NCBI GenBank assembly: GCA_016926495.1 | Contig: JAFGOL010000110.1 | Coordinates: 1-8,000 of the forward strand | From: Oligoflexia bacterium | GTDB lineage: Bacteria > Bdellovibrionota > JAFGOL01 | DNA length: 8,000 nucleotides | Reading direction: 5' to 3' | In this document: positions 1-6,390 of the stretch, in pieces | Layout: every line of letters starts with the position of its first letter | Numbering within the stretch: position 1 is the stretch's first letter | Translations under genes and position numbers: made by a program | The notes under the pieces: model-generated | What the model was told of the DNA's origin: nothing | Seen by the model: the letters and a program-made list of their open reading frames with translations, nothing else | The model's database searches: none

Positions 1-144
1 AGCTTTTTCCTCTATCACCGGGGTAATTATAAGGTTGTACCCGTACTTTTCAAAAGCCGAGCGGGCCGTTTCAACGGTCTTTTGCCACGCAGAACTTTCC
101 GGCCCAAACGTGTCTTTTACACCACGCAGCCTCCGGTATATCAC
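1..144 (-). CDS. hisS: histidyl-tRNA synthetase, N-terminal part (cut by window edge)
   Basis: This is the first 48 codons of a class II aminoacyl-tRNA synthetase that attaches histidine to tRNA-His in the cytoplasm. The visible part has the hallmark HisS N-terminus, RGVKDTFGPES at residues 7-17, the counterpart of the RGTKD(I/L)LP segment that opens the family. A helix follows, then YGYNLIITPVIE at residues 34-45, which is motif 1 at the dimer interface. The rest, including motifs 2 and 3, lies beyond position 1. I place the start at GTG 144 because AAAGGG at 153-158 sits 8 nt upstream of it. An in-frame GTG at 153 would add three residues but leaves no room for that site. The gene follows the stop of the lipoprotein gene by 1 nt, so the two are probably translationally coupled. 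Identification rests on motif recognition only; the reading frame is open throughout. Confidence 0.87.
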   Translation of the reverse strand, partial: MIYRRLRGVKDTFGPESSAWQKTVETARSAFEKYGYNLIITPVIEEKA

Positions 145-145
145 G

Positions 146-2488
146 TCATTCACCCTTTACTTTCTTTTGAAATTTTGCCTCGCCCCCGCTAAGCTTCATA
201 ATAAAATAATCCCTGACAGAATCCCCCGTCGAGTCAAATGAGAACGCGCCGTTCACGCCCTCATAGTTCCTGACTCCGGATAGCACCTGTTTGAAATTCT
301 CGCGGGATTCTATATTGCTTGACACAAGCGCGCATATGATGCTCATGGCGTCATAGGAATTCGCCGCTATGACGTCGGCGTTCACGCCGTATTTTTCCCT
401 GTATTTGCGTAAAAACTCCTGCGCGGGCGCGTAGGTTTCATCCTGATAAAATTCCGAGGCGTATACGGTTCCTTCGACACTCTCCATAAAAGCGGAAATG
501 TACGGGCTGCCCATTGCCGAGCTGGCGTACATAGGAAGGTCAAAATCGTAAAATTTAAGCTGGTCCTTTATCAGCACCATTTTTCTGTCTATCGCCGGAA
601 TATAAAGGGCCTCGACTTCCATTGGATTGAACCGCGGCTCCTTTATTTTCCTGTAATTAAAGGTTATGGTATCAACCACTGCCTCGTCTGCCCTGGAAAG
701 TACGTTTATTACAACCGTAAAATCAAAATAATCGTCCTGGGTGAAACTGTATGTATACCTGGTCGTGCCGTTAGCGTCCAGGTATTCCTCCGGCACAAAG
801 TTGGCGTAAACGGTGTCGGATTCGGCTTCCACTATCCTGCCCCATATGAGCATGTCGGCGCCGACGTTTGCGGCGACGCTTAAGGCAAGTTCCCTGTCAA
901 GATCAGCCGGTTCCAGCCCTATATCAGACATTGCGGCGTCAGTGGCGCTCTGCTTGAAAACCTTTATCCTGGGGTCCTTCGCGATCGTATAGCTGAGCTT
1001 TTTTGTCATTTCATCGTCGATCATGTATTTTTTTACGCGCTCGCCTAGCGGAGAGAAATGCAATATGGCTGCGGAGACGACCGGTTTTATGTCTTTCGTA
1101 TTTCTGCCCGGCGTGGGCAGCGGCACTTCCTCATCCTGATAAAGGTTGAGGTAATCAAATAATTTCTGTTGGATCCGCTTGCCCGCGGCCTCCATCTCGG
1201 CCGACAGCGCCTGCGCTTCTTCCGCCCTTTTAGACTTTAGGAGCATGGCGTCAACCCCGCCCAGGGCCACTATCTGCTGCCTGAAATCATTCGTATCCGG
1301 CTTGAATCCCGCCTGCTTGAGGATAGTGCCGCCGAGCGCGGTAAATTTCGCGGTAAAAGCGTCGTTTAAGGTCTTTCCGTAATTGTCATCCGAATATATG
1401 GTAGACATTTTCTTAAACCGGGTGTTTTCTATTATATATTTCGCCATGGCATTTGCCTGTCCCCGCGCAGTGCCGCAGTTCCTGAAGAAAAGATCGTTGT
1501 TTTCAACAAGTTCCGGCTGCGCCGCCGTCGGGGAAAACAGGACCGTATTATACTGCTGCATTATTGGAAGTATCTGTTTTACCGTCTTGCTGTATGTGGG
1601 CCCTATGAAAGCTATTACATTATCCCGTTCTATCGCCTTTAAAACCAGCTCTTCAAGGTTCGCGGCCGCTTCATCGACATATACCAGCCCGGCTCTTTTG
1701 GATTCTTCCCTTCCCTCGTTATACTCGCCCAGGGCTATTTCCAGGCCGTTCCTTATCACCGCTCCTATACCCATGCTTTTACCGGTCAAAGGTATGATAA
1801 CTCCTATGCTCCTGCCGTTTACAGGTTTGTATTTTGCCGACTCGCTGAATTTTTTCTGTATCTCATCATAATACTCACTGTCGCGGAACTGAAAAAGGAA
1901 GCTTCCGGCGTATTTAAAGAACCTTTCAAAATCATTTTCAGCAAACGCAGCTTTGCACTGCCTGTATAATATCATCTCGTCTATTAACTTATGCGCGTGT
2001 TTTTCATAAAGCCTGTCCAGCTCTTCTGCAGGCAAAGTTTTAAGTATTTCATCCAGCTGCAGGTTCACCGCCGCCTTGAAAGCCGGAAACTGCAGCCTTT
2101 TTTCCATGAGCAATTTTATCTTTTCAACCGCGGTGTCCGTTTCCTTCCTTCCGGCATAAATATCCACGGCCCTGAATACGGAAAGGTAACCCCACTCCAC
2201 GTCCGTGTAATATTTTTCATTATAGGAAAAATATTTGAGGGCGTTATCCCAGTCCTTTTTGTTGTAATAATACTGGCCGGCCCAGAAAGCCCCCTTTGCC
2301 CTCTGTTCCGAATCCTTTCCGTTCTTTATCATGTCCTGCCACGACGGCATCTCCTCGTCGGCAACTGGTATCATTTTCTCCGTCAGAACGGATTCGGTAT
2401 TCTTTACTATGACCCTCGGCGCGCAGGAAAAAGCGATTAAACACGCTGTGGCTGCGGCAATAAGCAATAGCATCCTTCTGTATCTCAT
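146..2488 (-). CDS. LpoA-like lipoprotein: TPR region plus periplasmic binding-protein fold with an inserted CsgG/TolB-N-like domain
   Basis: A 780-residue predicted lipoprotein. Basic residues 2-5 and a hydrophobic stretch (7-20) lead to Cys22 in IAFSC, a permissive lipobox. Residues about 55-215 are alpha-helical and rich in aromatics, as in degenerate TPR repeats. From residue 227 (IGVIIPLTG) starts a type I periplasmic binding fold of the branched-chain amino-acid receptor kind, with IAFIGPTYS at 292-300 and IYSDDNYGKT at 364-373. It is interrupted at about 412-622 and resumes at 625 (VEALYIPA) through the usual end (residues 684-765). The insert, core 467-612, has the pattern of CsgG or TolB N-terminal domains. 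Lipoprotein + TPR + binding fold is the layout of LpoA, the activator of penicillin-binding protein 1A; no permease genes adjoin it, so scaffold or activator is likelier than transport. The start is supported by AGAGG at 2495-2499. It follows the isomerase gene after 76 nt. Confidence 0.8.
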   Translation of the reverse strand: MRYRRMLLLIAAATACLIAFSCAPRVIVKNTESVLTEKMIPVADEEMPSWQDMIKNGKDSEQRAKGAFWAGQYYYNKKDWDNALKYFSYNEKYYTDVEWGYLSVFRAVDIYAGRKETDTAVEKIKLLMEKRLQFPAFKAAVNLQLDEILKTLPAEELDRLYEKHAHKLIDEMILYRQCKAAFAENDFERFFKYAGSFLFQFRDSEYYDEIQKKFSESAKYKPVNGRSIGVIIPLTGKSMGIGAVIRNGLEIALGEYNEGREESKRAGLVYVDEAAANLEELVLKAIERDNVIAFIGPTYSKTVKQILPIMQQYNTVLFSPTAAQPELVENNDLFFRNCGTARGQANAMAKYIIENTRFKKMSTIYSDDNYGKTLNDAFTAKFTALGGTILKQAGFKPDTNDFRQQIVALGGVDAMLLKSKRAEEAQALSAEMEAAGKRIQQKLFDYLNLYQDEEVPLPTPGRNTKDIKPVVSAAILHFSPLGERVKKYMIDDEMTKKLSYTIAKDPRIKVFKQSATDAAMSDIGLEPADLDRELALSVAANVGADMLIWGRIVEAESDTVYANFVPEEYLDANGTTRYTYSFTQDDYFDFTVVINVLSRADEAVVDTITFNYRKIKEPRFNPMEVEALYIPAIDRKMVLIKDQLKFYDFDLPMYASSAMGSPYISAFMESVEGTVYASEFYQDETYAPAQEFLRKYREKYGVNADVIAANSYDAMSIICALVSSNIESRENFKQVLSGVRNYEGVNGAFSFDSTGDSVRDYFIMKLSGGEAKFQKKVKGE
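153..158 (-). promoter_or_regulatory. ribosome binding site of hisS, inside the preceding gene
   Basis: AAAGGG on the minus strand lies within the last codons of the upstream lipoprotein gene, 8 nt before GTG 144. It decides between two possible GTG starts (144 and 153) in favour of 144 and suggests that ribosomes terminating on the upstream gene reinitiate here. Confidence 0.55.
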
Positions 2489-2519
2489 TTTTTTCCTCTT
2501 TTTTCGGGAATTAAACGGT

Positions 2520-2548
2520 TTGATATGACTTTAACCGGCAATCGTCAA
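2520..2548 (-). promoter_or_regulatory. possible promoter for the large lipoprotein gene, -35 box made by a repeat unit
   Basis: On the minus strand TTGACG (2543-2548) is followed after 17 nt by TATCAA (2520-2525), a fair sigma-70 match that would start RNA near 2513, about 25 nt before the lipoprotein ATG. The -35 box is one unit of the heptad array. The gene may instead simply be read through from the isomerase gene. Confidence 0.35.
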
Positions 2549-2563
2549 TCGACAACCGTCAAT
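2536..2563. repeat. degenerate heptanucleotide tandem array, consensus CGTCAAT, four units
   Basis: Four consecutive 7-nt units start at 2536 (CGGCAAT), 2543 (CGTCAAT), 2550 (CGACAAC) and 2557 (CGTCAAT). Neighbouring units agree at 16 of 21 positions. The array ends 1 nt from the stop codon of the isomerase gene and occupies much of the 76-nt spacer to the next gene. No stem-loop terminator is seen in this spacer. Confidence 0.75.
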
Positions 2564-2564
2564 T

Positions 2565-3518
2565 TTACTTTAAGACGTCCTTGTTTACCTGCACCTTGTA
2601 TTTTTTCTTAAGTTCCGAAAGCGCAGAATCAAAAACTTCTTTTGTCTTTTTTTCCCGCATCATTTTCATTATCCTGTCCTTTGAGTCGTCAAAGGATATC
2701 TGCCTCTTTTCAAGCACCTTTATAAGGTGCCAGCCGTAAACAGTTTTAACCGGTTCGGAAACCGTGTCTTTTCCCAGCATGAAAGCCGCGTCCTCAAATT
2801 CCTGCACCATCACGCCCTTCGCAAAAAAACCGAGCCCGCCTCCCGCGGCCTTTGTTGTCTCATCCTCTGAATATTTTTTAGCCAGCTCGTCAAAATTCTC
2901 GCCCTGTATTATCCTTTTATAAAGATTTTTCGCCATGTCTTTGCTCTTTACCAGAATGTGCTGGGCCTTAATCTCGGTGAAATCACTTTTATTCTTTTCA
3001 TAATAGGCCGCGGCCTGCGAAGAACCCACAGCCGCCTTTTTCTCGACATTTTCGACGTAATATATGTGTGAAATGATGTCGTCAAAGTCCCAGTCATACT
3101 TAATCTTTATATCCTCTCTGTCCGCGTAACCCAGGGACCTGCCTTCCATAGCCATAAGCTTTTTATTTACTATGTATTCTATAAATTCTTTCTCCTGCTC
3201 TTTTGTAAGCGTATAATCGAATTTTTGCCTCATGTATTCGGTAATGACTTTATACCTCTGCTTGGTAAGCACATACTTGCCTATTAAAGCCACAGTTTCG
3301 GCGTCCAGCCTAGCCGCAGAAGCTTCCAGTGATTCGCCCGGTTTTTCCTCTTTCATCCGGTCAGGATTTTGAGTGCCTGGAGTGATCCCGGCGCCGGGCC
3401 CGTCAGACAGCAAGCTGCCCGCGTCCTGTATCCCCGACCCCGTATTAACTTCTGCCGTGCCGCATCCCGCTGCAAATACCGCCAGCGCAAGCGTGCAGTA
3501 AAAAAACATATTTTTCAT
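2565..3518 (-). CDS. parvulin-type peptidyl-prolyl cis-trans isomerase, lipoprotein (PrsA/SurA-like)
   Basis: A 317-residue predicted lipoprotein that should catalyse cis-trans isomerisation of X-Pro bonds in exported proteins on the outer side of the inner membrane. A short signal peptide ends at Cys19 in the lipobox FAAGC. Residues 20-65 are a low-complexity Gly/Pro/Ser/Glu linker. Residues about 73-180 are a helical SurA_N/PrsA-like chaperone region. Residues 185-272 form the rotamase domain, with both typical histidines (AQHILVKS, His187; YGWHLIKV, His264) and the GGGLGFF turn at 226-232. A charged helical tail follows. I start at ATG 3518 rather than the earlier in-frame ATG at 3566, because 3518 overlaps the stop of the preceding gene as ATGA, has GGAGGGGG 5 nt upstream and puts the signal peptide at the N-terminus. 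Translational coupling to the DUF4921 gene is likely. Which clients it folds cannot be seen here. Confidence 0.88.
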   Translation of the reverse strand: MKNMFFYCTLALAVFAAGCGTAEVNTGSGIQDAGSLLSDGPGAGITPGTQNPDRMKEEKPGESLEASAARLDAETVALIGKYVLTKQRYKVITEYMRQKFDYTLTKEQEKEFIEYIVNKKLMAMEGRSLGYADREDIKIKYDWDFDDIISHIYYVENVEKKAAVGSSQAAAYYEKNKSDFTEIKAQHILVKSKDMAKNLYKRIIQGENFDELAKKYSEDETTKAAGGGLGFFAKGVMVQEFEDAAFMLGKDTVSEPVKTVYGWHLIKVLEKRQISFDDSKDRIMKMMREKKTKEVFDSALSELKKKYKVQVNKDVLK

Positions 3519-4837
3519 CTGGTCCCCCTCCGGTAATACCTCAATGGATTTGGTTTTGCGTCGCATTCCCCGCCTATGGACATTTTTGCTATTTTTTTCT
3601 CCTTGCGCAGTTCCAAAAGCCTGGTTATTATCCTGTCCCTTAAGTCATACGGCGAGGACGGATTAATGTAGATCTTTGTCCCGCCTTCAAAACCGGCCGG
3701 GGTGTTGACGCGCAGCTTGATAAGTATATGCCACGGCATTATGTCTATCGAGTCCTTGGGCGTGTAATACCATTCCTCGTTCGCCGATATCTGTGACGTA
3801 AGCGCCGCGTGCATGGCGTGTATTATGTCCGAAAATCCCGCAAGCTCTTTTTCTTTAAGGTCGTAAGGGTAAATTTCCGTGCTCTTGGAAAAAACGCATA
3901 TTGTAGGATACCTGTGCCCTATATCGGCAAAAGCTATGGCATGGTCGTTCTCGGCTATCACAAGGTTGAAATATGCCGCGAGGTTCGCGCCCATCTCATT
4001 GTATATGTTCGGGTTCCTTCTCAGGAGGGCCATTTCGCGTTCAATGGACACTCCCCACTCGTCAATTGCCACAAGCTGCTTGTGAAGATGGTCAAAAGAA
4101 GCGCCCGCGGGTTTCAGCCAGTTCTGAAAAATAGACACATACCTGACGTACTTGTTGTTTTTATAAATGTTAAGCATGCCGCGTATGGTAAATTTAAGGT
4201 ATTCCTTGTGCTCAGACGGCGAAAGCTCGCCCGAGGAGCACAGCTGGGTGTCGAACTCGGCGCCTTTTACAAAATGCCTGTGGGCCACTATCAGCTCGTG
4301 GCCTCCCGCGAAAAACGCGTCAGCATAATCCAGTTTCTTACTCTCATCAACCTTTGCCGGGTCCTGCCCCAGCAGTGTGAGTTTCATGTTGACCACGTTC
4401 ATTACATGATCATAACCACGCTTGTCCGAAAGATAATCGTCTTTTGCTTTTGCCGTTTCCTCGGTAATCTTAAAATCAAAGTTCTTTTTCCAGTATTCCA
4501 TGGTAACTATTTCAAAAAGATTGGGAATGCGGCGGAAAACGGGTTTCGTCGCCTCAAGCATCAGCGGCTTAAGATTTGCCAAAGGCAGGTATTTTTTCCC
4601 TATCTTAACAAGCCTTTCCTTTTCAGGCGGCGTATTCAGGTATTTTGCCTCGCAAAAATTACAAAAATCCTCTTTTTTCCTTGTTTTCTCCATCTTTTTT
4701 GCGTGTTCAGGTATTGCATTGTTTATCGGCTTGCTCGCCCTGCCCGGCACGGTCCAGACCTCTGTCCCTGTAAACGGGTTTATCTGTTTAATGGTCCCGT
4801 CCTGCATTTTTATGAAATACTGGTTATAATTGGACAT
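3515..4837 (-). CDS. DUF4921 family protein, galactose-1-phosphate uridylyltransferase-like (HIT superfamily)
   Basis: A 440-residue soluble protein with the features I associate with DUF4921: INPFTGTEVWTVPGR at residues 19-33, then CNFCEAKYLNTPPEKER at 59-75. Cys59 and Cys62 match the CxxC zinc site of GalT. HELIVAHRH at 180-188 matches the GalT strand that ends in a zinc-binding histidine. FDHLHKQ at 248-254 keeps the H-x-H-x-Q active site, with His252 in the place of the nucleophilic histidine that forms the uridylyl intermediate. PWHILIKLRVNTPAGFEGG at 368-386 resembles the second GalT half. A nucleotidyl transferase or phosphorylase acting on a sugar phosphate or dinucleotide is plausible, but the substrate is unknown and no Leloir-pathway gene is nearby. 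The start has GGGTGA 4 nt upstream and a strong promoter. It overlaps the isomerase gene by 4 nt, linking it to an envelope operon. Confidence 0.8.
   Translation of the reverse strand: MSNYNQYFIKMQDGTIKQINPFTGTEVWTVPGRASKPINNAIPEHAKKMEKTRKKEDFCNFCEAKYLNTPPEKERLVKIGKKYLPLANLKPLMLEATKPVFRRIPNLFEIVTMEYWKKNFDFKITEETAKAKDDYLSDKRGYDHVMNVVNMKLTLLGQDPAKVDESKKLDYADAFFAGGHELIVAHRHFVKGAEFDTQLCSSGELSPSEHKEYLKFTIRGMLNIYKNNKYVRYVSIFQNWLKPAGASFDHLHKQLVAIDEWGVSIEREMALLRRNPNIYNEMGANLAAYFNLVIAENDHAIAFADIGHRYPTICVFSKSTEIYPYDLKEKELAGFSDIIHAMHAALTSQISANEEWYYTPKDSIDIMPWHILIKLRVNTPAGFEGGTKIYINPSSPYDLRDRIITRLLELRKEKKIAKMSIGGECDAKPNPLRYYRRGTR
3524..3531 (-). promoter_or_regulatory. ribosome binding site deciding the isomerase start
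   Basis: GGAGGGGG on the minus strand lies 5 nt before ATG 3518, inside the last codons of the DUF4921 gene. It supports the ATGA-overlap start over the in-frame ATG at 3566, which would place 16 charged residues in front of the signal peptide. Confidence 0.7.
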
Positions 4838-4869
4838 ATTTTCACCCGCTTTCGCTGAAAATTTAAATA

Positions 4870-4898
4870 ATTATATACAATTTTATATATAAATACAA
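4870..4898 (-). promoter_or_regulatory. sigma-70-type promoter for the DUF4921-isomerase-lipoprotein-hisS block
   Basis: On the minus strand TTGTAT (4893-4898) and TATAAT (4870-4875) are separated by exactly 17 nt in a very AT-rich stretch. RNA would start near 4863, giving a leader of about 26 nt to ATG 4837. No operator-like palindrome is evident around it. Confidence 0.65.
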
Positions 4899-4913
4899 TA
4901 TAAAACAAATGCC

Positions 4914-4955
4914 CATTATGCCTTATGCCTTATGACTTATACCTTATGACTTATT
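4914..4955. repeat. degenerate heptanucleotide tandem array, consensus CCTTATG, six units
   Basis: Units of 7 nt start at 4914 (CATTATG), 4921 and 4928 (CCTTATG twice), 4935 (ACTTATA), 4942 (CCTTATG) and 4949 (ACTTATT); a shifted remnant continues to about 4961. Neighbouring units agree at 28 of 35 positions. The array overlaps the end of the radical SAM gene, supplying its stop codon and last codons. The remainder of the spacer (4838-4913) is AT-rich and holds the promoter of the next gene. Confidence 0.85.
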
Positions 4956-6278
4956 ATTATGTTTGTCTATCTCTGCCTTTACCCTCAGGTTGGCTTCCCA
5001 GTTATAATCAGGATTAATCGCGAGAAAATAGTACTCGTTCTGTTTTAACGGCTCGGCCGAAAGCTCTGCCCTAATTTCCGGCTTTAACCTCATAAAATCA
5101 AAAGTGCCCGGTATTGGCGAGTAAACAGAATGTCTTATTTTAACGCCCAACTTTTTAAGATACTCAACATCCGACATCACGCTTTTCTCATCCTGCCCGG
5201 GAAGGCCGTTAAGTATAAATACCCCGATATCATTACCCGCATATCCGGATTTTTTAAGATTGCTTATTGCCCTCTCAAATATTTGATTTGTGACCTTTCC
5301 GCCTGTTGTTTTCTGCACATCGGGATCCGAACTCTCAAGCGATATTTTAGGCTCAATAAAATTGCACTGCCTCATCAATTGCGCGGTCTCCTCGTCTATA
5401 TAGGCCGCATGAAGCCCGTTTGAAGGATGAAAATTAAAATTATACCGGCGCTTGATGATCTGTTTCAATATTCCCTTGATAAAATGATTTTTGTACAACA
5501 ACGCGTCATCGTAAAAAGCTATCTCCTTTATGCCCTTGTTTGCATAACCTTCAATCTCCTCAAGTATGCCTTCCTGCTTTCTCTGATAATAACCTTCGCC
5601 AAACTTTTTTATGGCGCAGTAAGTGCACGCAAAAGGGCAGCCCTGCGTGAATTTGACGGAGCGGTAGGGAGCGGCGGGATAAAACGAATAATCAGGAAAC
5701 ACTTCGTTCATTCCGGTTTCGGGCAGGTTTCTTATATTTGCGCCGGCATACGAGTTCAGCATGGAAATAAAATCATTGTTTATTTCGCCTTTCCACACAC
5801 TGAGCGCTCCGGATTTTTCCCGCGCATGCTCAGGGCAAAGCGTAGCGTAAATGCCGCCGAGCATTATTTTCGCGTCAGGAAAGGTTTCTTTCACAAGTTT
5901 GATGGCGTCAAAGACCCCCTGATACGCATAAGTGACGCTTGAAGCCATCAGGACCACGTCGGGACGCTTTTTAATTTCAAGCTTTTTCCTGAAAACCGGC
6001 TCCGGGAAACCGTAACGCTTGTATTTTCTCGGGACCTTTCTATACGGCCCGGGTTTATCAAGTTCTTCCTGGTAAAAATCACCCCTGCCGAACTGTCTGT
6101 CCTTTGCCCCGTATTCCGCCATATCCTCATCATGCCTGCCCATACAATCGATCAGGTCTGTTTCAAATCCGTTTTCTTTCAAAAATGTTGATATGCGCAA
6201 AAGGCCGTAGGGTTTCACCCAGAAATCATGGCACTTAAAATCATAGATCCACGGATTGACCAGTAATGCTCGTTTCAT
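4944..6278 (-). CDS. B12-binding domain radical SAM protein
   Basis: A 444-residue cytoplasmic enzyme of the cobalamin-dependent radical SAM type. Residues 1-170 form a Rossmann-like B12-binding domain: ALLVNPW at 4-10, KPYGLLRISTFLKENGFE at 22-39, PDVVLMAS at 106-113 and MLGGIYATLCPE at 139-150. I do not see the DxHxxG motif that ligates cobalt in some members. The radical SAM core follows, with GCPFACTYC at 213-221 supplying the three cysteines (214, 218, 221) for the 4Fe-4S cluster. ISLESSD at 312-318 and YSPIPGT at 386-392 are conserved strand motifs of this class. Relatives methylate or rearrange unactivated carbons in cofactors, lipids or natural products, but this substrate cannot be inferred. 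The start is ATG 6278, with GGAGA closely upstream inside a repeat array. The last five codons are also repeat-derived. Both flanking spacers exceed 100 nt, so it may be transcribed alone. Confidence 0.85.
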   Translation of the reverse strand: MKRALLVNPWIYDFKCHDFWVKPYGLLRISTFLKENGFETDLIDCMGRHDEDMAEYGAKDRQFGRGDFYQEELDKPGPYRKVPRKYKRYGFPEPVFRKKLEIKKRPDVVLMASSVTYAYQGVFDAIKLVKETFPDAKIMLGGIYATLCPEHAREKSGALSVWKGEINNDFISMLNSYAGANIRNLPETGMNEVFPDYSFYPAAPYRSVKFTQGCPFACTYCAIKKFGEGYYQRKQEGILEEIEGYANKGIKEIAFYDDALLYKNHFIKGILKQIIKRRYNFNFHPSNGLHAAYIDEETAQLMRQCNFIEPKISLESSDPDVQKTTGGKVTNQIFERAISNLKKSGYAGNDIGVFILNGLPGQDEKSVMSDVEYLKKLGVKIRHSVYSPIPGTFDFMRLKPEIRAELSAEPLKQNEYYFLAINPDYNWEANLRVKAEIDKHNNKS

Positions 6279-6280
6279 GT

Positions 6281-6322
6281 GTCTCCAGTTTCAGGTTTCA
6301 AATTTCAGATTTCGAGTTTATA
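6281..6322. repeat. degenerate heptanucleotide tandem array, consensus RTTTCAR, about six units
   Basis: Units of 7 nt start at 6281 (GTCTCCA), 6288 (GTTTCAG), 6295 (GTTTCAA), 6302 (ATTTCAG), 6309 (ATTTCGA) and 6316 (GTTTATA). The five units from 6288 agree with their neighbours at 20 of 28 positions. The array abuts the radical SAM start codon; a further similar heptamer, GTTTCAT at 6272-6278, contains that start codon but is 2 nt out of phase. Confidence 0.78.
6283..6287 (-). promoter_or_regulatory. ribosome binding site of the radical SAM gene, embedded in the repeat
   Basis: TGGAG on the minus strand, followed by ACAC and ATG 6278, is the only Shine-Dalgarno match. It falls within a diverged heptad unit (6281-6287), so translation initiation of this gene depends on repeat-derived sequence. 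Confidence 0.55.
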
Positions 6323-6356
6323 CCACCGCCTGAGTCCTTGCATGTTTTTTAAACAG

Positions 6357-6377
6357 CAGAACTTGAAGCTCGAAACT
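6357..6377. repeat. inverted copy of the RTTTCAR heptad, two to three units
   Basis: On the minus strand GTTTCGA (6371-6377), GCTTCAA (6364-6370) and the weaker GTTCTGC (6357-6363) are units like those at 6288-6322 but in opposite orientation. TTTCGAG at 6310-6316 can pair with CTCGAAA at 6370-6376, enclosing about 53 nt. There is no T-run, so it does not look like an intrinsic terminator. Confidence 0.45.
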
Positions 6378-6390
6378 AATATACGGATTT

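Noticed and set aside
1383..1871. Plus-strand open frame of 162 codons inside the large lipoprotein gene
   Set aside because: It mirrors the conserved binding-protein coding sequence, shows no family similarity and has no start signals.
146..2488. Large lipoprotein as an ordinary branched-chain amino-acid transport receptor (LivK)
   Set aside because: The TPR region, lipid anchor, inserted domain and absence of permease or ATPase genes argue against a simple transport receptor.
2714..2730. Inverted repeat GCACCTT-TAT-AAGGTGC
   Set aside because: It encodes the conserved parvulin HLIKV segment, has no T-run and lies mid-gene, so a regulatory or terminator role is unlikely.
3519..3566. Extended N-terminus of the isomerase from ATG 3566
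   Set aside because: It would put charged residues before the signal peptide and overlap the DUF4921 gene by about 50 nt; ATG 3518 has a strong ribosome binding site.
3809..4858. Plus-strand open frame of 349 codons opposite the DUF4921 gene
   Set aside because: It is antisense to a gene with clear family motifs, its translation is rich in Arg, Phe and Cys with no recognisable domain, and no ribosome binding site precedes it.
5427..5942. Plus-strand open frame of 171 codons opposite the radical SAM gene
   Set aside because: It spans the antisense of the CxxxCxxC region; its composition is that of a shadow frame.
4944..6278. Radical SAM gene as the partner of AMMECR1 in the AmmeMemoRadiSam set
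   Set aside because: It has an N-terminal B12-binding domain and the layout of cobalamin-dependent enzymes, which is a different radical SAM type.
6323..6328. TATAAA-like -10 box on the minus strand upstream of the radical SAM gene (near 6317-6322)
   Set aside because: The hexamer 17 nt upstream does not resemble a -35 box, and the AT-rich match is part of the heptad array.
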